This document shows positions 63,715 through 64,000 of a DNA stretch of 64,000 nt, in pieces. How positions within the stretch are numbered: position 1 is the first letter of the stretch; every line of letters begins with the position of its first letter. A program made the position numbers and the translations under genes. Origin of the DNA: an uncultured Prevotellaceae bacterium (GTDB lineage: Bacteria; Bacteroidota; Bacteroidia; Bacteroidales; Bacteroidaceae); assembly GCA_949295905.1 (NCBI GenBank), contig CASFNA010000010.1:62001-126000 (forward strand), in the 5' to 3' direction. A model generated the notes under the pieces. It saw only the letters and a list, made by a program, of their open reading frames with translations, was not told where the DNA came from and searched no databases.

Positions 63715-64000
63715 TTTCGGCATAAAAGACTTTATCGACATTGCCTGTGTCGCACTGATGCTTTACTACATATACCGCCTCATGAAGGAGTCGCGGTCGC
63801 TCAATGTGTTCATAGGCATACTGGTATTCATCCTCATCTGGCTGCTCGTGAGCCAGGTGATTGAGATGCGCCTGCTTGGCAGCATCATGGACAAGCTTGT
63901 GAGCGTGGGTGTCATTGCCATAATAATACTGTTCCAGGAAGAAATCCGCAAGTTCCTTTACAACCTCGGCACGCACCGCAAGGTGAACAGCATCATACGC
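63707..64000 (+). CDS. cdaA: CdaA-type diadenylate cyclase, 3' end outside window
   Basis: Membrane-bound synthase of c-di-AMP. The 98 visible codons encode MFDFGIKDFIDIACVALMLY, then three hydrophobic helices (about residues 8-22, 36-50 and 62-78) and LFQEEIRKFLYNLG, the junction leading to the cyclase (DAC) domain, which lies beyond the window. This N-terminal layout is that of CdaA, not DisA. It overlaps folP by eight bases. c-di-AMP controls potassium and cell-wall homeostasis in other bacteria; nothing here shows its role in this strain. Confidence 0.9.
   Translation, partial: MFDFGIKDFIDIACVALMLYYIYRLMKESRSLNVFIGILVFILIWLLVSQVIEMRLLGSIMDKLVSVGVIAIIILFQEEIRKFLYNLGTHRKVNSIIR

Overview
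The window looks like chromosomal DNA of a saccharolytic Bacteroidales bacterium, most likely of the Prevotellaceae. The reasons are two SusC/SusD pairs, SusE/NigD-type surface lipoproteins with acidic residues after the lipobox Cys, two proteins with C-terminal domains resembling type IX secretion signals, many signal peptides cut just before Gln, and repeated promoters of the Bacteroidetes form TAnnTTTG with a TTTG about 19-20 bases upstream. Base composition is moderately GC-rich, except for an AT-rich island at about 39.2-41.0 kb. The genus call is inference; no 16S rRNA gene is present.

Layout. 1-2.7 kb: 3' part of dgt, recO, tRNA-Glu, rpsT. 2.7-15 kb: a dextran-type polysaccharide utilisation locus, made of a SusR-like regulator, a periplasmic GH97, SusC, SusD, a SusE-like lipoprotein and a surface GH66 endo-dextranase. 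15.4-22.7 kb: two putative T9SS cargo proteins flanking gyrB. 23-29.2 kb: an OPT transporter, a sirtuin, and three FKBP-type isomerases apparently sorted to different compartments. 29.4-32.9 kb: an Lrp regulator, a class I amidotransferase-M19 dipeptidase fusion, and a glutaminyl cyclase. 33.4-38.9 kb: an orphan SusC/SusD pair with a long leader. 39.2-41.0 kb: an AT-rich two-gene cassette (AAA ATPase plus TOPRIM protein) that resembles a defence system. 41-50.9 kb: mostly housekeeping genes (radC, GT2, efp, rpmH, PASTA protein, rluD, ddl, acyltransferase, lipoproteins). 51.1-52.5 kb: a sigma/anti-sigma/DUF5024 operon whose sigma gene is frameshifted. 52.8-59.2 kb: GH25-MORN lipoprotein, a membrane-anchored partner, inositol-phosphate synthase, a MalY-like enzyme, murF. 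60.2-62.6 kb: a type II restriction-modification cluster (M convergent with a C-R operon) in which both M and R carry single-base frameshifts. 62.8-64 kb: folP and the start of cdaA.

Four families of intergenic palindromes recur and explain most non-coding DNA. Family A (nine copies, mostly just after gene 3' ends) is a run of GGCCGTCTTTT hairpins with a previously unnoticed tag TGA-N3-TCA-N4-GTTRC in seven copies. Family B (three copies) consists of 39-43-bp arms that are themselves hairpins (REPIN-like) with compensatory changes between copies. Family C (two copies, 121 bp) has 29-bp arms around a terminator-like hairpin. Family D is a set of inverted repeats whose arms are degenerate short tandem repeats. 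Every mismatch between the B and C arms is G-U compatible.

The most promising candidates for undescribed biology are the ATPase/TOPRIM cassette, the unidentified putative restriction enzyme in the frameshifted C-R-M cluster, and the repeat families. All identifications come from reading motifs by eye; no database search was run.
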